A stretch of DNA of 64,000 nt from Pantoea sp. AS-PWVM4 (GCF_000468095.1 NZ_ASZC01000002.1:310001-374000); one strand, 5' to 3'; positions 46,511 through 58,044 are shown, counted from the stretch's first letter. The notes: generated by a model from the sequence alone, not told the origin. Numbers and translations: made by a program.

Positions 46511-48151
46511 ATGATTCTGGAACATATCGATATATATGGTTTTCGCGGGATAAATCGACTCTCATTGTCGTTGACTGCGACCAATCTGTTGATTGGCGAA
46601 AATGCCTGGGGGAAATCGAGTCTGCTGGATGCGTTGACGCTGTTGCTGGCTCCCGCTACCGAATCCTATCTCTTCACCGAAAACGACTTCCACTTCCCGC
46701 CAGGCGATCTTGAGGCGCGCACTCACCAGTTACAGCTGGTATTCCGTTTTCGCGGCGAAAGCCACGATGAAGAGCCGGTACTGGAGCCGTTCTGGCAACG
46801 TGATGGTGACGAACGTTACCTGTGCTTCAGCGCACGCGGTAAGCGGCAGGAGCATCAGGTGAAAACCACCCATCGCTTTATTGATGCGCGCGGCGATGTA
46901 TTACCGCTGGACGGGACGGCGCAGGCGCTGGTCCACTTAAGAACCTTTTACCCGGTGTTGCGCGTGCGCGATGCCCGCTTTAGCCGTCGGGCGCGTCAGG
47001 TGGAGACTGATCCGGTGCAACGTGCCAGTACCCTGAGCGAGTTGGCGCTGGAAGTTGATAAACTGACGCGTGATCTGGTTTCAAGGCCACAAATGCTGAG
47101 CGATGAACTGCTGCGCCAGGGGCTGCATACGATGCAGCAATTGCTGGAGCATTACTTTTTGGTCCAGCATCCGGGGGGCAACATGGCCAGGGTATCGCCG
47201 GAAGCCCGAAACGGGGGAGAGGGTTGGCGTTCTCTGGATAAGCTCAATCATCTGATTGCGGGTACTGAATCGCGCAGCCGCCAGGTCATTCTGTTACGCA
47301 TGTTTTCGCTGTTGATTCAGGCGCACGGCAACGCTGCGCTACCGGTCGGCGCTCGCCCCATGTTACTGGTTGAGGACCCGGAAACTCGCCTCCATCCCAT
47401 TATGCTGGCGGTGGCGTGGAACCTGCTGGATCTGATGCCAGTGCAAAAAATCGCTACCACCAATTCAGGTGAATTGTTGTCTCAGGTACCGCTGGAGAGT
47501 GTTTGTCGTCTGGTACGTGAACCGACACGGGTTGCGGCCTGGCGCATCGGCCCTGAGGGGCTGAGTGCGGAGGAGAGCCGTCGGATTGGTTTCCATATTC
47601 GCGTCAATCGCCCCTCGGCCCTGTTTGCGCGCTGCTGGCTGCTGGTGGAGGGGGAGACGGAGGTGTGGATTATTAATGAACTGGCACGCCAGAGCGGTTA
47701 TCACTTTGCCGCGGAAGGGGTGAAGGTGATTGAGTTTGCCCAGTCCGGCCTGAAACCATTGCTGAAATTTGCCCGCCGTATGGGGATAGCCTGGCATGTG
47801 TTGACCGATGGCGATGATGCCGGGAAGAAATATGCGGCGACCACGCGCAGCCAGTTACAAGCGCATGAACATGATGTCGATCACCTGACGATGCTACCGG
47901 CGCTGGATATTGAGAACTTCTTTTATAAGCATGGGTTTAGTGACATTTATCATCAAACAGCGCACCTGCCGTTAAACGTACCGATGAACGCCCGGCGTAT
48001 TATCACTAAAGCGATTCATCATAGTTCTAAGCCGGAGCTGGCGATTGCTGTCGCGATGGCTGCTGCCGAACGTGGACCGGCGTCGATTCCGTCCCTGCTG
48101 GATACCTTGTTTTCACGGGTAATTTGGTTGGCACATGGCAAGGCCGATTGA
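46511..48151 (+). CDS. ybjD: OLD-family ATP-dependent endonuclease YbjD
   Basis: A 546-residue protein with an N-terminal SMC/RecF-like ATPase (MILEHIDIYGFRGINRLSL; Walker A GENAWGKSSLL near residue 31; LLLVEDPETRLHP as Walker B) and a C-terminal TOPRIM domain (LVEGETEVWIINELA and LTDGDDAGKKYA). Such OLD nucleases cut DNA; the role of YbjD in the cell is not established. ATG 46511 corresponds to the E. coli start; ATG 46499 is possible. It is chromosomal core here, not an Old-phage or Gabija system: no helicase partner is adjacent. Confidence 0.93.
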   Translation: MILEHIDIYGFRGINRLSLSLTATNLLIGENAWGKSSLLDALTLLLAPATESYLFTENDFHFPPGDLEARTHQLQLVFRFRGESHDEEPVLEPFWQRDGDERYLCFSARGKRQEHQVKTTHRFIDARGDVLPLDGTAQALVHLRTFYPVLRVRDARFSRRARQVETDPVQRASTLSELALEVDKLTRDLVSRPQMLSDELLRQGLHTMQQLLEHYFLVQHPGGNMARVSPEARNGGEGWRSLDKLNHLIAGTESRSRQVILLRMFSLLIQAHGNAALPVGARPMLLVEDPETRLHPIMLAVAWNLLDLMPVQKIATTNSGELLSQVPLESVCRLVREPTRVAAWRIGPEGLSAEESRRIGFHIRVNRPSALFARCWLLVEGETEVWIINELARQSGYHFAAEGVKVIEFAQSGLKPLLKFARRMGIAWHVLTDGDDAGKKYAATTRSQLQAHEHDVDHLTMLPALDIENFFYKHGFSDIYHQTAHLPLNVPMNARRIITKAIHHSSKPELAIAVAMAAAERGPASIPSLLDTLFSRVIWLAHGKAD

Positions 48152-48196
48152 TTTCACGGCGAAATCTTGTCGGAAGAGGACGTAAAATTCTCAAAA

Positions 48197-48232
48197 GAAA
48201 AATGCCAGCATCACTGGCTGGCATTTTTTTTC
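48197..48232. terminator. Bidirectional terminator between ybjD and cspD
   Basis: AAATGCCAGC and GCTGGCATTT form a perfect 10-bp stem with a seven-base loop, with T-runs on the plus strand and A-runs on the left, so it works for both convergent genes. Confidence 0.92.
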
Positions 48233-48265
48233 GGGAGTGGTCAGAATGGATGAAGTGGCGCAGGT

Positions 48266-48487
48266 TTATACCGGCACCGATGTCTCCACCGGCACAATCA
48301 GGCTGGCGTGATTGCCTTTTGGCCCTTCATGGACATCAAACTGAACCTGCTGGCCGGCTTTCAGCGTTCTGTATCCCTCCATCTGGATCGTGGAGTAGTG
48401 TGCGAAGATATCGTCGCCGCCGCCAATCGGACAGATAAAGCCGAAGCCTTTGGCGTTGTTGAACCATTTAACAGTACCCGTCTCCAT
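48266..48487 (-). CDS. cspD: Cold-shock-like DNA replication inhibitor CspD
   Basis: A 73-residue CspA-fold single-stranded nucleic-acid-binding protein. RNP1 is KGFGFI and RNP2 is DIFAHYS. E. coli CspD is not cold-induced but appears in stationary phase and inhibits replication. ATG 48487 (METGTVKWFNNAKGFGF) has GGAAG upstream; the longer frame to 48511 adds non-homologous residues. Divergent from clpS as in E. coli. Confidence 0.96.
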   Translation of the reverse strand: METGTVKWFNNAKGFGFICPIGGGDDIFAHYSTIQMEGYRTLKAGQQVQFDVHEGPKGNHASLIVPVETSVPV

Positions 48488-48810
48488 GCTTTTACTTCCC
48501 TCGCAAGACATTTTGATAAGTAGGTGAGGTCATTGAAGCTGTGAGTCGAGCTTGTTCAAAACTCACTCAGCTTGTGTAAGTAGAATGTAGAGAAACGGTC
48601 CTTATCGTCAAGCAAACGACCCGGGCGCGCAGGGGGAAATTCATCAAAATTTGAGGCAGTTAACGCTATTGCAAATTTTGTGATACAGGTCGCGCATGTG
48701 CTTTCAGGGCCATTTTTTAGTAATGGGAAAATGGCTTGACAGACATGTTAAACTTTAGGTGTGAGCGCAGAAATGCGCACAACCGTAACGCAGAATTTCG
48801 ACGGAACATT
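48488..48810. promoter_or_regulatory. cspD-clpS divergent intergenic region
   Basis: This 323-base gap holds regulatory sequence only. An imperfect inverted repeat at 48536-48573 (AAGCTG...CAGCTT ends, plus inner GAGT/ACTC) lies in the cspD leader. TTGACA at 48734-48739 is a -35 candidate for clpSA, but no good -10 is at the right distance. A further GC palindrome (GAGCGCA/TGCGCAC) lies close before clpS. Confidence 0.4.
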
Positions 48811-49131
48811 ATGGCAAACACAAACGACTGGCTTAATTTTGAACATCTGGCCGAAGACAAAGTACGCGAAGGGTTAAAGCCGCCTTCAATGTATAAAGTC
48901 ATTCTGAATAATGACGATTATACACCTATGGAATTTGTTATTGACGTTCTGCAAAAGTTCTTTTCTTATGATGTTGAACGTGCAACGCAGCTGATGTTGA
49001 AAGTTCACTACCAGGGAAAGGCGATCTGTGGTGTATTTACTGCGGAAGTGGCGGAAACCAAAGTTGCCCAGGTGAACAATTACGCACGAGATAATGAACA
49101 TCCGTTGCTGTGTACGCTGGAAAAAGCCTGA
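48811..49131 (+). CDS. clpS: ATP-dependent Clp protease adaptor ClpS
   Basis: A 106-residue adaptor, the same length as E. coli ClpS, that binds N-degron substrates and hands them to ClpAP. The flexible N-terminal tail ([17 protein letters not shown]) is followed by the core [24 protein letters not shown] and the ClpA-binding helix region. The ATG at 48811 is used; the frame remains open upstream to 48736. It leads clpSA. Confidence 0.97.
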   Translation: MANTNDWLNFEHLAEDKVREGLKPPSMYKVILNNDDYTPMEFVIDVLQKFFSYDVERATQLMLKVHYQGKAICGVFTAEVAETKVAQVNNYARDNEHPLLCTLEKA

Positions 49132-49186
49132 AACCGTCTCCATATAGGGGAAAGGTCGTCAGAGCGATAATTGGGGGAGGTGCCTA

Positions 49187-51463
49187 ATGCTCAATCAAGA
49201 ACTGGAACTCAGTTTAAACATGGCTTTCGCCAGAGCGCGTGAGCACCGTCATGAGTTTATGACCGTCGAGCATCTGTTGCTGGCTCTGCTCAGCAACCCG
49301 TCGGCCAGAGAGGCACTGGAAGCCTGTACGGTGGATATCGTGGCTCTGCGACAGGAACTCGAAGCCTTCATCGAACAAACCACACCGGTGTTGCCTGCCA
49401 GTGAAGAAGAGCGCGATACGCAACCGACGCTCAGCTTCCAGCGCGTGCTGCAACGTGCGGTTTTCCATGTCCAGTCATCCGGGCGCAGCGAAGTATCGGG
49501 TGCCAATGTGCTGGTCGCCATTTTCAGCGAGCAGGAGTCGCAAGCGGCTTATCTGCTGCGTAAACACGAAGTGAGCCGCCTCGATGTGGTGAACTTTATC
49601 TCCCACGGTACGCGTAAAGACGAGCCTGGCCAGGCACAGAATGCGGAAAATCCGGTTAACGAAGAGCAAGCAGGCGGGGAGGAACGTATGGAAAACTTCA
49701 CCACCAATCTTAATCAGCTTGCTCGAGTCGGTGGGATAGACCCGCTGATCGGCCGCGAGAAAGAGCTGGAACGGGCTATTCAGGTATTGTGCCGTCGCCG
49801 TAAAAACAACCCGCTGCTGGTGGGGGAATCCGGTGTCGGTAAAACCGCGATTGCGGAAGGCCTTGCCTGGCGGATTGTGCAGGGCGATGTGCCGGAAGTG
49901 ATGAAAGATTGCACCATCTATTCACTGGACATCGGTTCACTGCTGGCGGGCACCAAGTATCGTGGTGACTTTGAAAAACGTTTCAAAGCGCTGCTGAAGC
50001 AGCTGGAGCAGGACAACAGCAGCATTCTGTTCATCGATGAAATCCACACCATCATTGGTGCGGGAGCGGCATCGGGTGGTCAGGTGGATGCAGCGAACCT
50101 GATCAAGCCGTTGCTTTCCAGCGGTAAAATCCGCGTGATGGGTTCAACCACCTATCAGGAATTCAGTAACATTTTTGAGAAAGATCGGGCGTTGGCGCGT
50201 CGTTTCCAGAAAATCGACATCACTGAACCGTCGGTTGAAGAAACGGTGCAAATCCTTAACGGTCTGAAACCGAAATACGAAGCGCACCACGATGTTCGCT
50301 ATACCGCCAAAGCGGTCCGTGCGGCGGTGGAGCTGGCGGTGAAATACATCAACGATCGTCATCTGCCTGATAAGGCAATCGACGTGATCGATGAAGCGGG
50401 CGCGCGCGCGCGTCTGGTGCCAGCCAGCAAACGTAAAAAAACGGTCAATGTCTCGGATATTGAGACGGTGGTTGCGCGTATTGCGCGTATTCCGGAACAA
50501 AGCGTCTCGGCAACCGATCGCGATACGCTGAAAAACCTCGGCGATCGTCTGAAAATGCTGGTATTTGGTCAGGATAATGCCATCGAGGCACTGACTGAAG
50601 CCATCAAGATGAGCCGTGCGGGTCTTGGCCAGGAACGTAAACCGGTAGGTTCCTTCCTGTTTGCCGGTCCGACCGGGGTAGGTAAAACCGAGGTGACGGT
50701 GCAGCTGGCGAAAGCGCTGGGCATTGAGCTGCTGCGTTTCGATATGTCGGAATATATGGAGCGTCATACTGTCAGCCGTCTGATTGGTGCGCCTCCGGGC
50801 TATGTCGGTTTTGACCAGGGTGGCTTGCTCACCGATGCGGTGATCAAACATCCACACGCCGTGGTGTTGCTGGATGAAATCGAGAAAGCACATCCGGATG
50901 TGTTCAACCTGTTGTTGCAGGTGATGGATAACGGCATGTTGACGGATAACAACGGTCGCAAAGCCGATTTCCGTAACGTGGTGCTGGTGATGACCACCAA
51001 CGCCGGGGTCCGTGAAACCGAGCGTAAATCGATTGGTCTGATTCAGCAGGACAACAGCACTGACGCGATGGAAGAGATCAAAAAGATCTTTACGCCGGAG
51101 TTCCGTAACCGTCTCGACAACATTATCTGGTTCCGTCACCTGTCGACTGAGGTGATTCATCAGGTGGTGGATAAATTTATTGTTGAGCTTCAGGCTCAGC
51201 TGGATGCGAAAGGCGTGTCGCTGGAAGTTAGCGATGATGCGCGTGACTGGCTGGCTGAAAAAGGTTACGACAAAGCAATGGGTGCACGTCCAATGGCGCG
51301 TACCGTGCAGGAAAACCTGAAAAAACCGCTCGCCAACGAACTGTTGTTCGGTTCACTGGTAGATGGTGGCTCAGTCTCCGTCGCGCTGGATAAAGAGAAA
51401 AACCAGCTGACGTATCACTTCCTGAGTGCGGAAAAACGCAAAACCGAAGGTACCGTGCATTAA
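49187..51463 (+). CDS. clpA: ATP-dependent Clp protease ATP-binding subunit ClpA
   Basis: A 758-residue AAA+ unfoldase, the same length as E. coli ClpA, that feeds proteins into ClpP. An N-terminal Clp-R repeat domain (1-145) binds ClpS; D1 has GESGVGKT near 213-220 and ILFIDEIH; D2 has GPTGVGKT near 493-500 and [12 protein letters not shown]. The IGL loop that docks on ClpP is SIGLIQ near residue 613. GGGGGAGGTGCC precedes ATG 49187. ClpA and ClpS with Aat nearby form the N-degron pathway. Confidence 0.98.
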   Translation: MLNQELELSLNMAFARAREHRHEFMTVEHLLLALLSNPSAREALEACTVDIVALRQELEAFIEQTTPVLPASEEERDTQPTLSFQRVLQRAVFHVQSSGRSEVSGANVLVAIFSEQESQAAYLLRKHEVSRLDVVNFISHGTRKDEPGQAQNAENPVNEEQAGGEERMENFTTNLNQLARVGGIDPLIGREKELERAIQVLCRRRKNNPLLVGESGVGKTAIAEGLAWRIVQGDVPEVMKDCTIYSLDIGSLLAGTKYRGDFEKRFKALLKQLEQDNSSILFIDEIHTIIGAGAASGGQVDAANLIKPLLSSGKIRVMGSTTYQEFSNIFEKDRALARRFQKIDITEPSVEETVQILNGLKPKYEAHHDVRYTAKAVRAAVELAVKYINDRHLPDKAIDVIDEAGARARLVPASKRKKTVNVSDIETVVARIARIPEQSVSATDRDTLKNLGDRLKMLVFGQDNAIEALTEAIKMSRAGLGQERKPVGSFLFAGPTGVGKTEVTVQLAKALGIELLRFDMSEYMERHTVSRLIGAPPGYVGFDQGGLLTDAVIKHPHAVVLLDEIEKAHPDVFNLLLQVMDNGMLTDNNGRKADFRNVVLVMTTNAGVRETERKSIGLIQQDNSTDAMEEIKKIFTPEFRNRLDNIIWFRHLSTEVIHQVVDKFIVELQAQLDAKGVSLEVSDDARDWLAEKGYDKAMGARPMARTVQENLKKPLANELLFGSLVDGGSVSVALDKEKNQLTYHFLSAEKRKTEGTVH

Positions 51464-51484
51464 TTAAAAGCCTTGCAGGTCAAA

Positions 51485-51520
51485 AGCCCCTCTGGTGCAT
51501 TGCATCAGGGGGGCTTTTTT
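51485..51520 (+). terminator. Terminator of clpSA
   Basis: A long stem (AGCCCCTCTGGTGCA paired with TGCATCAGGGGGGCT, two wobbles) is followed by six T, 21 bases after the clpA stop codon. Confidence 0.9.
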
Positions 51521-51531
51521 ATATGCCTGCA

Positions 51532-51543
51532 TCGCGCCGCTAC
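51532..51543 (-). repeat. Half REP remnant
   Basis: TCGCGCCGCTAC is the right half of the GTAG REP palindrome without its left arm. It lies between the clpA and infA terminators. Confidence 0.6.
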
Positions 51544-51555
51544 GGATTGCGCATG

Positions 51556-51586
51556 AAAAAGGCCGGATACAAATCCGGCCTTTTTT
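51556..51586. terminator. Bidirectional terminator between clpA and infA
   Basis: AAAAAGGCCGGAT and ATCCGGCCTTTTTT form a perfect stem with loop ACAA, with A- and T-runs on the two sides. It ends infA on the minus strand. No tRNA-Ser gene lies between clpA and infA, unlike serW in E. coli. Confidence 0.93.
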
Positions 51587-51619
51587 CGCGTTCAGAAAAC
51601 GCGTGACGTGAACAACAAA

Positions 51620-52184
<565 letters not shown>

Positions 52185-52877
52185 TCAAAAAAGGGTTTGT
52201 GTTTGCCAGCAACCCGCTAAAACAGGCTGCCATGCCAGGGTTTGTACATACTGCAAATAATCCACGCGCGGAATCTCTACGGCGCCCAGCGAGGCGGTAT
52301 GGGGATTCAGTACCTGGCAATCAATCAGTCGGCCATGATGTTGCAGAAAATGCTGACTGAAAACCCACAACGCGGTTTTGGAGGCATTTTCCTGGCGGCT
52401 GAACATCGACTCGCCACAAAAAATCTGTCCCAGTGCCAGCCCGTACAACCCCCCGACCAGACGTTGTTCATGCCACACTTCAACCGAATGCGCATGGCCC
52501 AGTTCATACAACCGTAGCCAGGCGCGTTTGACCTCGAAGGTGATCCAGGTGCCTTCCTGACGATTACTGGCGCAGCCTTCCAGTACCTGCGCGAACGCCT
52601 GGTTCATGGTGACACGATAGGGGGATTGACGGTGAAAACGCGCCATACTGCGGCTGAGGTGGAATGATTCCGGTAGCATCACCGCGCGCGGATCGGGCGA
52701 CCACCAGAGAATCGGGTCGCCGGGCGAAAACCACGGAAAAATACCACGCTGGTACGCATTCATCAGACGAGCAGGGGAGAGATCACCCCCCATCGCCAGC
52801 AAGCCATTTGGCTCGCGTAGCGCCATTTCCGGAGGCGGGAAATGCAGCGAATCGCGTGAAAGTTGAACCAATCTCAT
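52185..52877 (-). CDS. aat: Leucyl/phenylalanyl-tRNA-protein transferase
   Basis: A 230-residue enzyme that adds Leu or Phe to proteins with N-terminal Arg or Lys, making N-degrons recognised by ClpS. Conserved parts are [36 protein letters not shown] and [20 protein letters not shown] 52877 (MRLVQLSR) matches E. coli; a GTG four codons upstream is not favoured. The C-terminus diverges from E. coli. Confidence 0.97.
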   Translation of the reverse strand: MRLVQLSRDSLHFPPPEMALREPNGLLAMGGDLSPARLMNAYQRGIFPWFSPGDPILWWSPDPRAVMLPESFHLSRSMARFHRQSPYRVTMNQAFAQVLEGCASNRQEGTWITFEVKRAWLRLYELGHAHSVEVWHEQRLVGGLYGLALGQIFCGESMFSRQENASKTALWVFSQHFLQHHGRLIDCQVLNPHTASLGAVEIPRVDYLQYVQTLAWQPVLAGCWQTQTLF

Positions 52878-52910
52878 TGCGTTAATCACCCTTACGGCAG
52901 TTCGCTAAGA

Positions 52911-54641
52911 CTATAGCGCAAACCGTTGATGGAAACGCCAGTAGCGTCCTGCTTTTGAGATTAATTCGTCATGGGTACCTGATTCAATGATTTGTCCCTG
53001 GTCCAACACGCAAATACGATCCATGTGCGTCAGGCCGCTAAGACGATGCGTCACCATAATCAGGGTTTTGCCGTGGCTGACCTGCTGCAATAGCGTCAGA
53101 ATTTGTTGCTCAGTGGTAGCATCCAGACCTTCGGTTGGTTCATCCAGCAACCATAAATCGCCACCATGCAGCACCGCGCGCGCAATCGCCAGACGACGCA
53201 GTTCGCCACCGGAAAGAGGGCGACCACCTTCTCCCATCCAGGCATTCAGACCTTCGCTGTGATCCGCCAGATGGCCGAGGCCGACCTGATGCAGGGCTTC
53301 GATGAGTTGTTCATCGCTTGCCGTCGGTGCTGCCAACAACAAATTGTCGCGCAGGGTCTGGCTAAACAGATGCACCCGTTGTGTCACCACGCTAATGCGC
53401 TGACGCAACGAGGCTTCATCCCAGTTCGCGAGAGGCTGGCCGTTCAGCGTGATGCTGCCCTGTTGCGCTTCCCAACCCCGGGTAATCAATGCCAGCAGGC
53501 TGGATTTGCCACAACCGGTTGGCCCAAGCAGCGCCAGATGTTCGCCTGGCTGCAAATGCAGGGAAAAATGATTCAAAACCGCTTCAGGGCGTTGTGGATA
53601 GCTGAACTGAATATTATCCAGTGCCAGGCTGATGCCGGGTGTGGAGTGGATTTTGGCGCTCGGGAAACGAATAGCCGGAGGCTGATCGATAATCTCCTGT
53701 ACCCGCTGTGCCGCGCTGGTGACCTGCGCCAGAGGCAGGAACGCACCTGCGACCGGTGCCAGTGCTTCAAAGGCCGCCAATCCGCAGAAGACGAACAACG
53801 CAATCAACGCGCCAGGCGCGCTATCGTTACCGACGCCTGCCGCAGAGATCCACAGCAACAGCGTGACCGTCACACCGGTGATAAGTAGCAACAAACTTTG
53901 CGCCAGCGCCTGTAAACGGTGTTGTTTACGTTGTGCCTGCTGCCAGTCGGTTTCTTCCTGATCCAGTTGCGCGCGCCAGCGTGCGGCCGTGCCATAAATT
54001 TGCAACTCGGCTAAACCAGTAAGCCACAGCGTCAGCTGTAACCGCCAGTTGGCCTGATGGCGTGCAATACGCTGACCTGCCGCTGCGCCAACGCGCCAAA
54101 ACAGCGGTGGCATCAGCAACAAGGTTGCTAACATGATACCGCCCAGCAGCAGCGCCAGTGGCACATCCAGCCAGGATAATCCCAGCGTCACGGCGAGAAT
54201 CACCGCCGCCGCACCAATCAGCGGGGAGATCACACGCAGATAAAGATGGTCAAGCGTATCGACATCGCTGACAAAGCGGTTCAGCAAATCACCCTGACGG
54301 AACTGCGCCAGTTGTTGCGGTGCCAGCGCAATTAATTTGCTGAAAGTAAAGACACGCAAATGCTGCAATACGCGGAAGGTCGCGTCGTGGCTGACCAGAC
54401 GCTCAAAATAGCGGGCGGCAGTGCGAATAATGGCTGCACCACGCACGCCAGCGGCGGGCAACATGTAGTTGAAGCTGTACAAACCGGCCACGCCTGCCAC
54501 GGAAGAGGCGGCGAGGAACCAGCCGGAGAGCGTCAACAGGCCGATGCTGGCTAACAGCGTGGCGATGGCCAGCACGATCCCCAGACCAAGACGCCACGGA
54601 TGGCGTCGCCACAGACGTAAAAAAGGCATCAGGCTATGCAT
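52911..54641 (-). CDS. cydC: Glutathione/cysteine ABC exporter, subunit CydC
   Basis: A 576-residue half-transporter with an N-terminal six-helix domain and a C-terminal ATPase (Walker A GPTGCGKSS, signature LSGGELRRL, Walker B LWLLDEPTEGLD). With CydD it exports glutathione and cysteine to the periplasm, needed for cytochrome bd assembly. Its ATG overlaps the cydD stop by one base (TGATG). Confidence 0.97.
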   Translation of the reverse strand: MHSLMPFLRLWRRHPWRLGLGIVLAIATLLASIGLLTLSGWFLAASSVAGVAGLYSFNYMLPAAGVRGAAIIRTAARYFERLVSHDATFRVLQHLRVFTFSKLIALAPQQLAQFRQGDLLNRFVSDVDTLDHLYLRVISPLIGAAAVILAVTLGLSWLDVPLALLLGGIMLATLLLMPPLFWRVGAAAGQRIARHQANWRLQLTLWLTGLAELQIYGTAARWRAQLDQEETDWQQAQRKQHRLQALAQSLLLLITGVTVTLLLWISAAGVGNDSAPGALIALFVFCGLAAFEALAPVAGAFLPLAQVTSAAQRVQEIIDQPPAIRFPSAKIHSTPGISLALDNIQFSYPQRPEAVLNHFSLHLQPGEHLALLGPTGCGKSSLLALITRGWEAQQGSITLNGQPLANWDEASLRQRISVVTQRVHLFSQTLRDNLLLAAPTASDEQLIEALHQVGLGHLADHSEGLNAWMGEGGRPLSGGELRRLAIARAVLHGGDLWLLDEPTEGLDATTEQQILTLLQQVSHGKTLIMVTHRLSGLTHMDRICVLDQGQIIESGTHDELISKAGRYWRFHQRFAL

Positions 54642-56410
54642 CAGGCAATCTCCCTCTGGCGATGTTGCACCATCTCACGCAACGGACCTTCCTGCTGATG
54701 CAACTGCTGCCAGTCACCCTGTTGCACCAGTTGGCCGTTTTGCATCACCCAGATCTCATCCCAACTGGCGAGCTCGCTGAGCTGGTGCGTAATCATCAGG
54801 GTGGTTTGCCGCGTAGCGGCCTGTTTCAGGGCGCTCATCACGCGCTGCTCGCTTTGGCTATCCAGGCCAGAACCGGGTTCATCGAGCAGCAGCAGTTGTG
54901 CCGGTTTCAGCAGGGCACGCGCAACGGCAATGCGCTGTGCCTGGCCGACGGATAAGCCGGTTGCGCCATCGCCGAGCGTTGTATCCAGCCCCTGAGGTAA
55001 ACGCGGCAGAAATTCAGTGACCCCGGCTTGATTGAGGGCGTTTTCCAGTTCAGCCTCACTCACGGTGCGTCCCATCAGCACATTGTCGCGCAAGGTGGCA
55101 GCCGGAAGGTGCGGGTTTTGGCCGACCCAGGCGAGATGGTGTTGCCAGTCTGAACGTGGCATATCACGCAACTCGCGACCATTAATTTTCAGGGATCCCT
55201 GATAGGGGAGAAAGCCGAGCAGGACATTCATCAGCGCGGTTTTACCGGCACCGCTTTGCCCTACCAGCGCGACCCGTTTACCTGCGCTCAGGTTAAAGCT
55301 CAACGGCTGGGACAGTGACTCCCCTTTGGCCGTCATAACCACCAGATCCTGGGCTGTTAGTTGTAGTGGGGCGGAGAAGGTGAACGGCTCGCCTGATTCG
55401 TCAGATTGCACTTCCGGGCTTTCTTGCAGGAAACGATCCAGTGCATCGGCACCGCCCACCGCCTGGGCTTTAGCATGATAAAAAGTGCCTAAATCGCGTA
55501 GCGGCTGGAAGAATTCGGGCGCGAGGATTAAGGCCAGGAAACCGGCAAACAGCGTGACGCCGCCGTGGTAATGACCAAAATTCAGCTCGCCAAGATAGGA
55601 AAAGCCGAAGTACACCGCGACCACGGCAATCGCCAGGGAGGCAAAAAACTCCAGCACCGCCGAAGAGAGGAAGGCCAGACGCAGAACTTCCATGGTGCGC
55701 TGACGAAAATCGGTGGTGCTGCGGGTGATGGCCTGTTGTTCTGCACTGGCGCGATCAAACAGGCGCAATGTTTCACGGCCACGCAGACGATCGTAGAAAT
55801 CACCGCTCAGACGCGCCAGCGCAAGGAAATTGCGGCGGTTGGCATCGGCCGCGCCCATACCGACCATTGCCATAAACAGCGGAATCAAGGGTGCTGTAAC
55901 CAGTAAAATCAGGCCAGCCGCCCAGTTAATCGGGAAGATCGCCACCAGAATGGCGCAGGGAATAAACACCGCCAGCGACATCTGTGGCAGATAGCGCGCG
56001 TAATATTCCTGCATCTCCTCAATTTGCTCCAGCAGCAGGGTGGCCCAGCTACCGGCGGGCTTGCCCTGAATCCATGCCGGACCCAACGTATTCAGACGGT
56101 CCAGAACCTGCTGACGCAAGGCGCGGCGAATCGCCATTCCGGCGCGCTGGCCTGCCATTTCGCGGCCATAATTCAGCGCGGCACGCAGCACAAAACACAG
56201 TAGCAACAGGGCAAACTGGCTCAACAGTTCCGTGCGAGGTTGATGGGCGATGATCAGGGCTTGAAGTAGCGTGGCGAGCAGCCAGGCTTGGGCGATAATC
56301 ACCAGGGCGCTGGCAAATCCCAATAGAGAAACCAGACGCAAACTACGCGCACCGTGATGACGTTGCTGGCGGAGCCAGCGGAGAAGTTCCTGTTGCCGCG
56401 ATTTGTTCAT
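54641..56410 (-). CDS. cydD: Glutathione/cysteine ABC exporter, subunit CydD
   Basis: A 589-residue half-transporter with six transmembrane helices and a C-terminal ATPase (Walker A GQSGAGKTA, signature LSVGQAQRI, Walker B LLLDEPGSGLD). The signature is LSVGQ rather than LSGGQ, as in E. coli CydD. First gene of cydDC; the operon lies downstream of trxB with a terminator between. Confidence 0.97.
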   Translation of the reverse strand: MNKSRQQELLRWLRQQRHHGARSLRLVSLLGFASALVIIAQAWLLATLLQALIIAHQPRTELLSQFALLLLCFVLRAALNYGREMAGQRAGMAIRRALRQQVLDRLNTLGPAWIQGKPAGSWATLLLEQIEEMQEYYARYLPQMSLAVFIPCAILVAIFPINWAAGLILLVTAPLIPLFMAMVGMGAADANRRNFLALARLSGDFYDRLRGRETLRLFDRASAEQQAITRSTTDFRQRTMEVLRLAFLSSAVLEFFASLAIAVVAVYFGFSYLGELNFGHYHGGVTLFAGFLALILAPEFFQPLRDLGTFYHAKAQAVGGADALDRFLQESPEVQSDESGEPFTFSAPLQLTAQDLVVMTAKGESLSQPLSFNLSAGKRVALVGQSGAGKTALMNVLLGFLPYQGSLKINGRELRDMPRSDWQHHLAWVGQNPHLPAATLRDNVLMGRTVSEAELENALNQAGVTEFLPRLPQGLDTTLGDGATGLSVGQAQRIAVARALLKPAQLLLLDEPGSGLDSQSEQRVMSALKQAATRQTTLMITHQLSELASWDEIWVMQNGQLVQQGDWQQLHQQEGPLREMVQHRQREIA

Positions 56411-56499
56411 ACGAAGCCGTTCAATTACTCAGAAGAGAAGTCGTTGCGAAGCAAAAAACCCAACAACGTCAGGCGCATGAACTGTAGCACGCAGGTAAT

Positions 56500-56526
56500 A
56501 AAAAAGGCGACCAAAACAGGTCGCCT
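56500..56526 (-). terminator. Terminator of trxB
   Basis: On the minus strand AGGCGACC / GGTCGCCT form a perfect 8-bp stem with a six-base loop followed by six T, 30 bases after the trxB stop codon. Confidence 0.92.
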
Positions 56527-56555
56527 TCAGCAAATATGATCAGGTTATTAACAAG

Positions 56556-57710
<1,155 letters not shown>

Positions 57711-57829
57711 TCATTAGAAAACAGGAACCCAGCACTCTGTCTGGCATCTTGTACTGAATTTGGATGTTTTACTTTGACAATCGCCTGCGCATTTGCGAAA
57801 ACATTGTCAGAAGCAAAGAGGATTTAGCG

Positions 57830-57985
57830 ATGCAAAACAGAATTTCATACCTGTTTTGGTTTGTTTCGCCAGATTTAAACAGTCTGACATTGGTAATGAC
57901 GCATGATGTGGACAGACAACATGCGTCATACGGATGGTCGCATTACTGCACAGGCTTATCGTCTTCACTTCGAGTAAGGCCCTGA
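57830..57985 (+). CDS. Candidate upstream ORF in the lrp leader (51 codons)
   Basis: ATG 57830 is preceded by GAGGA with seven-base spacing, a good ribosome site. The peptide starts MQNRISYLFWFVSPDLNSLTLVM, rich in aromatic and leucine residues, and ends 59 bases before lrp. It overlaps the perfect leader hairpin at 57896-57929, so translation could change leader folding. I recognise no homologue; it may be fortuitous. Confidence 0.25.
   Translation: MQNRISYLFWFVSPDLNSLTLVMTHDVDRQHASYGWSHYCTGLSSSLRVRP
57896..57929 (+). promoter_or_regulatory. Perfect 10-bp hairpin in the lrp leader
   Basis: ATGACGCATG (57896-57905) and CATGCGTCAT (57920-57929) are perfect complements. After one A/A mismatch, TGT/ACA adds three pairs around a six-base GGACAG loop. 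There is no T-run after it, so it is a structural or binding element rather than a terminator. Confidence 0.7.
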
Positions 57986-58044
57986 GCAATGAATGTTTTC
58001 AGGGTGTGGCAGGTTAAGGGAAGGAATTAAGAGAGACAATAATA

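Noticed and set aside
46511..48151. YbjD as part of a phage-defence system
   Set aside because: OLD-type nucleases occur in Gabija and similar systems, but no helicase or other partner gene is adjacent and the gene is at its normal chromosomal place.
50144..51160. A 338-codon minus-strand frame inside clpA
   Set aside because: Shadow of the highly conserved clpA coding sequence.
51464..51619. tRNA-Ser (serW) expected between clpA and infA
   Set aside because: The gap holds only two terminators and a REP remnant; no cloverleaf or CCA end was found.
57764..57829. Upstream extension of the lrp-leader frame
   Set aside because: ATG 57764 lies at or before the probable transcription start and has no ribosome site; only ATG 57830 is worth testing.
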